This document shows, piece by piece, positions 42,177-54,410 of a stretch of 64,000 bases of DNA. The notes below the pieces were generated by a model, which worked only from the letters and a program-made list of their open reading frames with translations, was not told where the DNA came from and searched no databases. Numbering within the stretch: position 1 is the stretch's first letter; every line of letters begins with the position of its first letter. The position numbers and the translations under genes are program-made. Origin of the DNA: Bondarzewia mesenterica (taxonomy: Eukaryota; Basidiomycota; Agaricomycetes; Russulales; Bondarzewiaceae); NCBI GenBank assembly GCA_004802705.1, contig SGPL01000038.1, forward strand, positions 1 through 64,000. Reading direction: 5' to 3'.

Positions 42177-44174
42177 TCATGAATATCCCAGTGGTTCTGG
42201 GAAGTCAATGGCTCTGCCCCCACCTCCACCGGTATTCTTCCCAACAACTGCTGCATGAACAGACTCGAGTGCTTCTGTCCACTTATCCATTGCCGCATAT
42301 CGTTTCTTTTCGAGACTCTGCCTGTAGAGTCCGTTAGTACCATCACAAGACAAAATGAATGGCAATGACGAACGCCCTGTCGAGCTCTAGTCGCATAGCT
42401 ACTTGATCGATTCTTCCTTCTACTTTGCCCTCCAAAATCAGCTCGATCAGAAGTTCTTCCACTTCTTCCTTGTCCACGTTCAATTGCTATGACGATTCGT
42501 TAGCATTGAAAATATCATCATATACAACAATCGATGTAATGATCACCTTTGCGAGAAAAGATAGCTCCAGTCGGGTGTATGGTTTAATGAGGTCAATGAG
42601 ATACTGTGTTCTCAAACTTCGAAGGAGTTCCCCGATGTAGGACCGGATGAACGCGTCGTCCATGATCGTTGAGCGATTCTCTGATTCGGATTTGACGCCT
42701 TTTCTGAAGAGAAAATGCATGCTTCTTACCTCGGAGGATCTTCTCGGCAGCGTGCACCTCGCGTCTTTGGTATGCATCTACAAGATCTGTCATAGCGGTA
42801 ATTTGTGGGTCGTTTTTATATCTGGAATAATGTTTTGCAATCAAAATATTGATAGACCAAGGATTTACTCACGGTTTCGTCTCTTGACTGTCAAAAGGAT
42901 TGACTTCACTGCCGGTAAGCATGTTGGCCAGCACAAGATACTTAAGGACTTGAATTCGCTGTGGCGAACCGGCTTCGTCATAATTCCGGAAAGACTCAAA
43001 GAAGTCTTCGCTGGCTCGATTCCATTGACCTGTATATGCCTGGTCAATCCAAGTCAGGTACGGTAAGCCTTACGAGCGCACGTTCACCCATCCACATCTT
43101 CCCACCGCACTCCTTTATGATCCCCATAATGCGCGGATGCGGAATGGCAGACCGGACGCTATTCGAAGCGTTGTATATTTCCTATATTCCTAGGATGTTA
43201 ATTTCGTAGATGCTGCGGCCCAAGTTGGGAGACGCGCCTTCAACTTCTTGTAATTCCGCATTTCGTTGTGCATCTGGATCTCCAAAGCGTAGATCTCCAG
43301 GAGCTGCGTCCCCTTCTGCGATTGTTCATCACCGTCTATGCCGGTCCCGGTGGCGTCGTACAAATCGCGGATGAGCTAGACAATATTTGACTTAGATCAG
43401 AGAATATGGTAAGATACAATCAGCGCACACCTTTGACAATCTTCCGTACTCTTTGCGATCAAGCCATAGCTTTGCCAGCTTTAAATTTGTCTTCACAGAC
43501 AGACGCTAATCTTTGATGTTAGCGATCGACAATGAGAATTTAGCCAGAGACAACGAACGTCATTCTTCGCATCCTCGAGCGCATCCTTTGTCGCTTGATA
43601 AAATCTCTCAAGCACGTCGACCTCAACTGGACCACTTTTTCCTCCACCGACATAATCTAGAATGCCGTTGATGGTCTTCTCGGCATAATTTCGCGTCACG
43701 GCGGACTTTGTGTACGTTAACAATTGTGTGTAGGTTTTCAAGGCATCCAACGGTCTACGAAGTTGAAGGAAAAGTAGTTTCGTAGACTGTTTCAGTGCTT
43801 TGAAGCCCCTACAATTGGCAGAGCATGAGTTTGCATCATGATCCCGAAAATCTTGAACATACCAATCCCCTTTCTCCTCTTCTTGGTCCACAATTGCTTT
43901 GAATTCTTTCAATGCCTGCTCGGGATCGTCCTCTTTCTTTGCTATACTGGTATTCAAGTCCTCGAATCAAAAATCATGAGGTTCGCCACCTACACTTCGC
44001 CGTATAATACATGTTCTCCACGTCCGCACTTCCAGACTCATCTCCGTCATCCCCATCGGAATAGTCAAAGCCGTAATCCTGAATAGATGCTTAGTTTCAA
44101 TACGGAGCGACGAGCAAAGATCCACTTACTTCGTCGTCGGACCCTTGCATGTAATCAGCATCATCGTCATCCAT
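42177..44174 (-). CDS. CSN2: COP9 signalosome subunit 2
   Basis: About a dozen minus-strand exons run from ATG 44174 to a stop at 42177. Recognised blocks in order: the acidic [15 protein letters not shown] start (44174-44130) and [18 protein letters not shown] (from 44078); [116 protein letters not shown]; a PCI/winged-helix part ([35 protein letters not shown], [14 protein letters not shown]). Known role: PCI-domain scaffold subunit that helps the CSN remove NEDD8 from cullins. One intron uses a GC donor (43237-43182). The exon 2/3 junction near 43940-44000 and the last junction near 42330-42380 are not resolved. The Gly-rich C-terminal tail is longer than usual. Confidence 0.92.
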
Positions 44175-44456
44175 CGTCTGGAGAGTATTCAACAAGCTTG
44201 GACTTGGTGGCGTAGAGAACTCGTCTATATGTGCAAGATGTTCCCCTGCGAGCGCGACCTTATTGGCCCCGACAAACTGGCGAATCTGGTTTGTCATCAC
44301 ACACGCGTGCCAGACGGTCCTCAGTAACCAGTAACCCTTTCACTCTTTCCAGTTGCTCTCCAGTGTACAAAAACGCACAGACTGCATCCTTGCTTCTCGT
44401 GTTTCAACATGTTTTGACTCACTCATCGTGACACGATTTGCGCAGCTTGATACGAG
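44175..44456. promoter_or_regulatory. Shared divergent promoter of CSN2 and FAB1
   Basis: 282 bp between the two ATGs; no TATA box noticed. Short enough that both genes probably share regulatory DNA. Confidence 0.45.
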
Positions 44457-47400
44457 ATGGAAACTTCTCAAGCTTCGAGTATACCGAGAACCAGCAGTGG
44501 ACCTTCTACCAGATCGCGTAGCAGCACCAAGACAGACGATGTAGCCAGTTTGACTTCTTTCAATCCATTCTCAGAAGAAGATGAGAATGATCAATCATCG
44601 TACGCACTCGTGTCTTCTCTCATCTTTAGAGTGAAAAGTACTTTGGCGGCCCCTCTGTCATCTGCGGTTGCAGCCGCTTCGGGAAATAACACTACACCTA
44701 CTGGCTCGCAGAATGCACCCACCAGCGAACGGAGACGACTTCCTAATGCCGTTATTCAAAGTATTACTTCCACTACGTCTTCGAGATCATCCACAGAGCG
44801 TCCCCACACACTCAATGTGGTTTCGTCAAATCTTGCACCTCCTCTAGTCTCTTTGACACCTGTTACGTCGGAGACTCCATCATTCAACACCGAGTACGAC
44901 AGGCCACCATCTCGAGGAGGGATATATAATTCTCCGGTTTTGGAGTCTCATGAAAGCGGTATCATGTATGGAACGGCCATACCGGGTTTTCCCATCCAGG
45001 ATGATGCTCGAAGTATCAGAACCACTACGAGCATCAAAAGATCTGCATCTGTATCGAAAGTCATTCGGAGAATACGGGGTGAAGGTATGTCTCTTATGGC
45101 TGCTTCTCTTCTTGATAATCTCAAAGGCACAGGATTATCTCGTGATTATTGGATGGATGATGAGACCTGTAAGGACTGCTACGATTGCAAGAGTGTGTTC
45201 ACCACCTGGAGGCGTAAACACCATTGTCGAATATGCGGTAAGTCGGCTCTTGATGTATCATGATACATGTCTTACTTCGCGTTTACAGGGCAAATTTTCT
45301 GCTCCCGTTGTGCTTCAAATATAATCAAGGGCACACGCTTTGGCCATGATGGGATGGTTCGAATATGCAACCTCTGCCTGGAGAGACTTGCAAAAGTCGA
45401 TGAAGATGAAGATGATGATAGGCGGTCCATCGTTTCTGGCATGACCTCTTCCTATCCTATTCATCAATTAGGCTCGGATGCCACATCTTTCAGCTTGGGG
45501 CATCATCCGCAGTCTCCATTCGCCGCCTCACAGCTATTTGGGCGCACAGACGAACCTTTCAACCTTTTTTTCTATCGCCGAGACGAGAAGGCGTGTGTCT
45601 GGGTCCGACGAAAGTGGCTTCATTTCTCGGCCAATCACTCCTCAAGATGCCTTGTGTGACGATAGCACTTGGGGTCCCTCTCGCAAGACAATAGCACCTT
45701 TCCGGAGGGGTTTAGCGGACGATGAAAAAAGACGCGGACCCATTGGCCGATGACCTGAGCCACAATAATTCTCCCACTGCTCTTGGTTCGAAGACACCCG
45801 TTGAATTTCCCGTCACAGTACCTATCTCCGCGGATGACGCCACGAGCTTTATACAATTTCCCATCAGTTCGCCTGAATATGGACCCGATAATCCAAGACC
45901 ACAGAATCTGGCCAGATCGCGGTTCAATTCATACGCTGACTTCGATGCCGCTACACCATTCATTCGTAGCCGGGTTCAAAGTCGGCTCCCAGACACAGAC
46001 ACATCCGGTGAACCTGGTTGGCGAACTAGGCGAGAGAGCACCGCGTTCGTATCTCTGCTCAATGTGAGACATCCTGTATCTAACATAGTCGTTCAATCAG
46101 ATACGCTCAGGAGCTCAATCTATTGTCTATGTTTCACCTTAGGCTGATGCTGCGGCAGATGTTGACTAAAGAGGCTATCCCAAACATCCGCGAATGGGAA
46201 GAGACCTTGCTCAAACTAGCGCTGCGGATTGCGAAGGAATTGACCTTCACCGCCCATCCCCATCGTCAGGGCACGGACATGGACGTTCGACGTTACGTGA
46301 AGATCAAAAAAATCCCAGGTGGTGCCCCGAAGGACTCCGAATATGTTGACGGCGCAGTTATTACCAAGAACGTTGCTCATAAGACGATGTCCAGGCTTCA
46401 GCGCAACCCCAGAGTCATGCTTGTGACATTTCCATTGGAGTTCAGTCGCGTGGAGGGCCAATACATGCATTTTGGCCAGATCGTTCGTCAAGAAAAAGAG
46501 TACCTTGGCAATCTTGCGAGTCGTATTGCTGCATTACGTCCCCATGTGGTTCTCGTCGAGAAGTCTGTTTCTAGACTGGCTCTCGATGCGCTGGCGGCAC
46601 ATAATATCGCTGTTGCACGGACAGTCAAATCATCCGCCGTACGATTCGTCGCTCGCATGACACAAGGCGATGTATTCTCGTCGATCGACAAGCTTGCATT
46701 GGAACCACATCTCGGGCATTGCGCCAAGTTCTGTATCCAGACCTTTGATCACCCACTGATCCCTGGTCGAAGGAAGACGTACATGCGATTCGAAGGCTGC
46801 AATCGTGAAATGGGATGCACTATCGTTCTGAGAGGTGGGGACATGGACACGCTGCGACGTGTAAAGAACGTTACCCGCTTCCTCACTTTCATTGTTCGCA
46901 ATTTGAAACTGGAGACACACCTCTGGAAAGATTCAGTCATCACTTTGCCTGCCCTGAGTGCAGACGCTGTCCCGGCTTCGCAGCGCTCGACATCTATTAC
47001 TACCCCTTTCCCTCTCAGCCTGTCTCTTTCCAATTCCATGCCACGCCTTTCTGAATACAACAGTCATGTCGAGACGGAAGACCCAGATGAGGAAGGTCTT
47101 CCAGACGAGGATGCAGGACGGCTTCGACTTTCTCGTCGCATTCAACAATCTTTGGACCCGTACTTGACAACATTTATATCGGTGTCGGCCACCTTGCGCT
47201 TTCCACCCCCTCAACCGATACGTCGTATGAAGGAATTGGACGACGAACTCATCCGTTCTAAACAGGCATGGGAAAATGAAGTCGTCAGACGGGAGGACAT
47301 GCACGTTGCTCCCTCGCATACCCAAGAATCCACCGCCACTCCTACCATCTCTGAGCAGGACGATGAGCGACCAGAAGTCAATGCTCAGATCGAGTCTCTT

Positions 47401-50400
47401 CCAGTCCTTGATTTTGCGATGACTCCGCCCCCGGGCGACGCACCTCTGGCCCGACTAGAAGAACCTGGCTACTTTGATCACAAATCAGTCGTACCATCAT
47501 CACAATTCAGTTTGCCTGCCTCTGTTGTGCGTTCCCCTGGACCGATCTTTTCAGGATCACCTGAAGAGCCTCCGCTGCAGCTCACAACAGCCGTGGATAT
47601 CACTCTGGAGAGCCATCTTAGCTACGTTCAGTGGCAGCACCAGGAACAACAGCGGGTATGGGAGTGGTACCTTCGGAAGAACGGCGACGATTTTGTCGTC
47701 GAGAAGTATCAATTCATCAGCCTGTGGGAGTTCATCTTACCCCTCGGAGAGGACGGTCTTCATGCCGCCTGCTTCCCTCCGCATTTCCAATACATCACCT
47801 ATTACGGTGAGAACGATTGTACCCTGGGCCAGTTCATCGAGAATAGCGTTGCGGACACGCTATTGTGGTCACTTGATCCCAAAACACCACTTTGCTCTGG
47901 AAAGGGCTGCAATGAGCCATTGGCTCGACATTGCAAGATCTACGTTCACAACGAGGCTCGTCTTTCTGTTGCCGTTGAGCAATGGGATGGTCAAATCATC
48001 GGACGTAGAAATACTCCTGCCCCCGACTTGATAACGACCTGGAGTGCTTGCCGTATATGCGGTTCAGCCACACCTTTCATACCAGTCTCACAAGAGATGC
48101 AGCGATACTCTTTTGCCAAATTCCTCGAGCTTCACTTCTACCCTGCCGATGTTCAGCTGGTGCAGGGAGCTGGCTGCGAGCACAATATCTATCAGCATCA
48201 TATCCGCTATTTTGCGACCGGAGGAATGACGGTGCGGTTCCAGGCCGATCCTATCACTCTGCACGAGATCGTGTATCCACCTATGCGTATTCGAGTTCGT
48301 CCAGAAACCCAGCTGGAGATGAAGAACACAGACTACGAACGCTTGGTTAATCGGAATTTTGCGTGGTATACTGCCCTCATCGACGATCTTAAACTGATCA
48401 ACATCGATGCGGCCATTGGCGACGAGGAAGCGGACGCAAAGCTTACGGCGCATATCAATTCACTCATTTTGAGGGCGGAATCCGAGAAAACGGAGATCAC
48501 CCGACTTATCAACAAAGTCTACAGAGAATCAGCGCCAACAGATACCTTGGCGTTGAATCAGGTTCGTTCATATCGACAGGACAAGATTGTTGCCTGGCAA
48601 GCAGATTTTGACCGATTACCGAGACCAAAGGGTCCGCCACTTGACAAGAACGGTCGACGAGCTTCCGCATTCGAGTCTGTAAGAGCGATGTGGCCGAGGA
48701 GGTATGAGTTGTCAGGGACCTTTGACAATCTGCACATGCCTTCGTCGAGTGTTTCGGAAGCGGAGGAATCTCTCCCTCCGCCAATGATGAGAAGGGTCAC
48801 TGGGGACTCTTTCATTTCATCTGCGTCGGAAGCTTCTGAGACGGAGGTTTCCACCGGTTTATCGCGTAAGAACAGCGCGGACAGAGGTTTACTTGCGACT
48901 TCAGACGTGTACACTTCGTCTCTTATGGATCAGACGCAGGTTACCGATAGTGACGCGCCTCAGTCGTCTTCCACCGTGCTCAAGTCCGATCCAGATAGCG
49001 ACTCCACAATTGGTGCTGTCAAAACTGAAGCGGCGACTGCTGACAATGATTCCTCTGTCGTCCCTACTCAAGTAAGATGTCATTTGTCTACTCCGACGAT
49101 TTTTAACTTGAATCTACAGGATGGCATACGAACTTCCACTCACTTGAAGACCATCTCAAGACTACCAAGACGCGCCTCACAGCAGCCCAGTGTTGCCGAG
49201 TTGGTGAAGAAATATCAAGAGTACCTTCCGCCTCAGGGAGTTGAGGAGCTGGCCAGGACTGCAATGTCCCCTCGCCTTCCTACCGCAGAGAGCGATCAAG
49301 AGTATGCATCAGCGTACGAACCACGCTATCCTACACGGAGCCGGATCAGACATCCACCTCCCAGGAAGGGTTCGACATCTGATTTCGAGTCGAGTTATGC
49401 TGCTAACATTGCGCCCCGATATCTCACTCATCCCCGAAGGCCTGCCAAGCAAGCCTCACAATTCAGTCGCATACCGGGTCTTATTGCATCGTCCTTTGAC
49501 TCGCAGAATCAATCCCGTCAACCTTCGCCGGAGAAGCGGACTTCGCTGTCGCATATGAATTCTGAAGCGGCGGGGAGACTTGGTAGAACAACTCCTCCAC
49601 CCTTTTCACGGATTCCAGGCGCGGTGTTTCCGGGACAGAAAACCATTCGGACCAAGCCGTCAACTCGCAATCCTACTAAGGACAAATCGTCCTCTTCACG
49701 CCCGGGATCGAGCACTGGAGCAAAGTCAACGTTCCGGCGCGCACCTGTCACCCCTGGAAGTAAAGTCTCAAACATTGCGAAGCATTTTGAGCGCATCAAT
49801 AAGGACAACGAACGGGCCAATCGACGGTACGCTGTTATTCGGGGTCGCCGAGCTCGTCCTGTCGCTTCGGCTCGAGCCAAAGTGGAGATCCTAGACAGCG
49901 TCAAAGATGCTATCAAGGATGATTCAGACAACTCAGATTCATCTAGCGAAGCAGACGATGAAGGAGGCGACGAAGATGAGACAAGAAAATCTCCTGATAA
50001 GCCCTCGCCTGAATCTTCCACGACCCTTCCAAAGGTCACCATAGAGGCGGAACCTGACAATATCGTCAATCGTCCAAACGAAGGATCGTCGACTATTGCC
50101 GAACTTAGCCCCAGCCAAGTAGCTCCAGAGGAATCATCCCAGGGGTCAAGTCGCCAACCTATGACCTCTGTTTCGCCTTCCCCTCTCGTATCTACCCTGC
50201 CTGATCACAAAGATTCCACACTACCATCCTCAGATCTCGATCTGGGGCCACCTGGCCAAGAACGCAGCTCATTGTTGAAGGCGCTTTCCGGTCTTTGGCC
50301 CCAGCATCTACCTAATTCTCGCAATCGTGTTGAGCTCGAAAGTGATGATCCAATGGTGGACACAGAGCATATTTTTCGTGACTCATCCATGGTAGTGCGC

Positions 50401-51996
50401 ACTGATGAGCCAACATCTATAATCGCACTGGCCCTCAAGTAAATATTATCTTCTTTTGGATGCATCAATCATACCCTTCTGACTTCCTCTCCCAGCTCTC
50501 CACAGTACCGTGACATGCTTGCTAAATCGCGGGCGGAGAAACGCAACGCGAGAGAGCCCAAGTTGACGGATGGTGGGGAGGTTTTCATGCCTGATGACCG
50601 TTCGGTTGCCGAATCAACATCCACCTGGGGTGTGGTGAATGTGGAGAGCAGTGACAGCGCCAACCCGACGGAAGACCTTCGAGTTCCTTCATCTAAGCTA
50701 CCGTGGGCGATCTGTGAGTCAATGCTCAAAACCGCATGTCAAATGCATCCAAACTAAACAATGATCGCAGCATTTGAAAGCGGTGACCTTACTATCAGCT
50801 GTACTGTGCTTTATCCTGAACAGTTCGATGCATTGCGACGAACCTACGATTGCGAGAAGAGCATGATAGAGTCACTGGCTAGATGTGTGAAATGGAATGC
50901 CAGTGGGGGAAAGTCTGGTTCGGCCTTCTTGAAAACTCGAGGTAGGTCTACAGTTGTCTTCCCAATCTACCAGTGACTGACGAAGGTTTACCGTAGACGA
51001 CAGATTTATTGCCAAGGAAATGTCTAGGACAGAGGTTCAGACTATGGAGACGTTTGCTCCTGCCTACTTTGACTACATGTCATCTGCCGTCTCTGCTAAT
51101 GTCGGTGCCTCTGTTCTTGTTACTGACCTCTTCTAACAAACGTTGCAATTGCAGCGTCCTACCCTCCTTGCGAAGGTCTTTGGCTGTTATAAGATCACTT
51201 TTAAAAAGAATGGTAAAGATAAGGGGCCAGTGCGATTCAAATCTACACAGATGAACCTCTTGGTCATGGAAAATTTGTTCTACGACCGGAGATTCTCAAA
51301 GGTGCTGTTCGTTTGTTCCACGACCATCTCGACAACTGAACACATCTGCAGATCTACGATCTTAAGGGTTCAACACGCAATCGGCATGTACAATCTACCG
51401 GCAAGGAGAATGAAGTCCTCTTGGATGAGAATTTGGTTCAATGTGTGTCCTTTGAAAATATCATACACGTTTCTTTCTGACGCCCTTTCCTAGCTGCCCA
51501 CCTTGCACCATTTTATCTTCGAGAACACTCAAAGCGCATTCTTCGCGGTGCCCTTTATAATGACAGCAAGTTCTTGGCAGATATCAATGTAATGGATTAT
51601 TCGCTAGTTGTCGGTGTGGACTGCGTCAAGAATGAGCTGGTTGTTGGCATAGTCGGTGTGTCTTCCAGATATCACAATTTAGTCGCGTCTCTTATATTCC
51701 GTCCAAGATTACGTGCGAACCTATACTTGGGACAAAAAGCTTGAGAGTTGGGTGAAAGAGTCGGCTTTTCTTGGTGGTGCGGGCAAGGGCGAGCCCACTA
51801 TCGTCACTCCCAAACAATACAGACAGCGCTTCACAAGTGCCATGGAGCGGTATTTCCCACTAGTGAGTATCACGTCTCGACGAGGATCTGGGCCTTGATC
51901 TGACGATTTTAACAGGTGCCAGATCGGTGGATGAAGCAAGAAGATGCTCCTGAAGAAGATGGAAATAGTCTCCTTGACCTGTGGCCGGATTGGTAG
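44457..51996 (+). CDS. FAB1: 1-phosphatidylinositol-3-phosphate 5-kinase (Fab1/PIKfyve)
   Basis: Thirteen exons: 44457-45084, 45127-45237, 45289-46063, 46111-49071, 49120-50438, 50496-50713, 50771-50941, 50997-51100, 51155-51301, 51352-51442, 51494-51655, 51708-51862, 51916-51996. A FYVE finger (about residues 215-275: [35 protein letters not shown]) binds PI3P. A CCT/TCP1-like domain spans about 510-780, a Cys/His-rich region about 1070-1135, and the PIP-kinase domain the last 300 residues ([26 protein letters not shown]). The enzyme makes PI(3,5)P2 on vacuole and endosome membranes. Two frame breaks occur in exon 3, at T7 (45565-45571) and A6 (45725-45730). Removing one base at each makes all 13 exons agree in phase and gives 2306 aa. 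Two introns (45085-45126 and 49072-49119) are multiples of three. Confidence 0.95.
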
Positions 51997-52235
51997 TTCA
52001 TGACATTTGCACGACTTGAGAAACGGACCATTTCGAGTTTGGTTTTCTATACATCTATATCACTTGCTTTGTTGTAGATTTATCACTTCGCTTAGTTTTC
52101 AAACGCACCACCACAGTACACATTATCTGCATTATCTTGTACCATACCATACCCGCATCGTCATATCCATCTTTATGATTATACTGGCTGGATCTGGGAT
52201 CCACCCATACAAATTCTCCCGATCGAGGTGAATCA
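51997..52235. other. Convergent 3' region of FAB1 and LTV1
   Basis: 239 bp shared by the 3' ends of two convergent genes; AT-rich 3' UTR-like sequence, no gene. Confidence 0.45.
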
Positions 52236-54087
52236 TCAAAGCTTCCGTGTCTTTACCTGTTTGCCTGCAATAATCTGAGTTTGCTGCTTGACTGCCACCG
52301 AAAATTGGTCCTTCGTGGCCTTCTTCTCAACACGGCGCACTTGCCGGTCTGCCTTGATGGACTGCTTTCGGGCTTTTTTCTCTTCCTTTGACTCAGAACG
52401 AGATCTGGTGACTGTTTTACGGACTTTGATCAGGGGTCAATGATTAGGGATGCGGAGACGGCAAGAAAATGACGACTGACCCAGGGTCTCACCGTCAACA
52501 TTTGGTGGTGCAGGCCGACGTTGAAGTGCAGACTTCTCCACGAGATCCGGTTCAATGATGGACGGAAGACCGGTGCGTGGGTCCAGGTGGATTTTTGGGA
52601 CGGGCTTGCTTTGGCGAGCCCTGATCAAGCGAGGATGGTTTTCGAGATTGGTATGCGTAGCTATGAACACAGATTAGTATATCCTATCAACTGAAAAGTA
52701 GGTTCGAAACTCACTGAGAACAGTCTCCACGTCCCATCTATCTCTCTTATCCTCCTTCTCCCACGCAGCGAAAATGTCATCATCGTCGTCACCAGCCTCA
52801 TCGCTACCCTGTTCTCTCACTCGTTGATCCAGACCCATTGCGTTACGCAAGGCTTCCAGCTTTTCGGCACCGATACCTGGTAGGGTTGGCTTCATTTTGC
52901 CTCCCGATATCTCAAAATTGTCTAGAAATTCATCCATGAGGTTTTCGAAATCTTCGCGAGAAGTTATGAGCTGGGGAGCATCTTCTGAGTCTTCTGAGTC
53001 AGGAGGCTCCTCATCTGATTTATACTCCCTCTCAATCTAATGGCAATCGTGAATGCATTGCAAACACGACATGTCAAGCCGGCGCACCTGATCAAACCGC
53101 TCGTCAAGAGTCCGTAACCCTTCGTTCCTGAACATCGATGAACTGCTCATGCTGTAGCCCGACGCGTCCGATGTCCCCTTGCGTCTCCTCTTCCCTCCTA
53201 CGACAGAGAAGTCGGGCATCCGACCAATGGTGTCCATGCCTTCAGAGCAAATATCCTCATCGTCTGACGCATTCGTCCAATTTCCTGCATCAGCCTGCTG
53301 CGCTTTCTTGAACGCTGCAAACCTTGCCTCCCAGTTATCATCCTCTTCGCCTGCAGCTTTTCCTTCCACAATACCGGCTTCCTCTGCAATTCCCTCGTCA
53401 ATAAACTGGAAATCCATGTGTTCCTCGGGGCCTCTCTCGCCATCTCGTACCAGATCTCCAAAGAAATCGTCGTCCAAGTCCTCATTCACAAATGCGTCGT
53501 CTTCTAGAGCCTCCAGGACCTGCCTCAAATGCGGGTCCATATCTGGCTGGAAACCCGCGATCGAGGACGGAATGGCTTCTTGATTTTCAAAATTTCGGGG
53601 AAGCTCTGAAGTGGAAGGGAGAGCCTCTGCGGGCAAATCGCGTAGGGAGATGGGGATATTTTCTTTCCTCCTAGATCCAGATTTTTGAGTGGAAGGGGCT
53701 TCAATTAGAACAGATTCGACACCGTCCTCTTGCACGCCGACAGGGCGCAAGTGCTGCATATAGTCGTAGTCGGTGTCATCGTAGTAGATGCCATAGAGCG
53801 TAGCTTCGCCAATATTAGGTCGCTGTGCATCATGGGCTAAGTCAGAAGGCGACAGAATCTGTTCCAAGTCAGCTTTGGATTTTCCCTAGAAAACGATCAC
53901 AGTTAAAACTTCCGGAACAGACATGGCTGATTTTGTGAGCACATGCCTTCTTCTGATTTTCTGGGATGAACGGTTTGAGGACATGTTGGCTTGCCTCAGG
54001 ATCGTGAATTAACGGATCCCGCTGAGATCTATGGACCAGCTGGAAGTGCTGTGCACCCGGTTGCCTAAATATTGATTTGGGAGGCAT
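52236..54087 (-). CDS. LTV1: 40S ribosomal subunit biogenesis/export factor Ltv1
   Basis: Five minus-strand exons, 54087-53947, 53885-53088, 53036-52715, 52660-52481 and 52423-52236, encode 542 aa with agreeing phases. The N-terminus contains FQLVHRSQRDPLIHDPEASQHVLKPF, the LTV1 signature. Then come the conserved YDYMQHLR patch, a long acidic middle with NWEARFAAFKKAQ and DFENLMDEFLDNFEI, and a basic C-terminus (KEEKKARKQSIKADRQVRRVEKK). Known role: binds uS3 and uS10 on pre-40S particles and is released by CK1 phosphorylation before maturation. The first intron has a GC donor (GCATGT..TCTAG, 53946-53886). Confidence 0.93.
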
Positions 54088-54410
54088 TCTAAATGTTGTT
54101 TTTGAAAAGCCCTGCGTGATGATATGAGTACAAGGATTTGGAACACTTCAATGCATCCGGGAAGAGCTCAGTCTCACTGCTGAAGTTGACTTGCGAGGTC
54201 CCGATCAGCCTTTGCCACATGTAGTGTTACGTAAACCAGACACTATCCCTCCTTCCACGACGACGAGGTCATCGTACTTGCAGACGGCGCCCTGCAACCT
54301 ATTTCATCTCTGGTTCTAGTTACTCCGGTTTCTTTCCTGTCACGCCCTTCTCAAAGCAGGCCTCCTTCCGGGCACGATAGTCCGAGTCCTGCTTTGCCAA
54401 AGACGTCAAC
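54088..54410. promoter_or_regulatory. Shared divergent promoter of LTV1 and TAF2
   Basis: 323 bp between the start codons of a ribosome-biogenesis gene and a basal transcription factor gene. No TATA box noticed. Confidence 0.45.
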
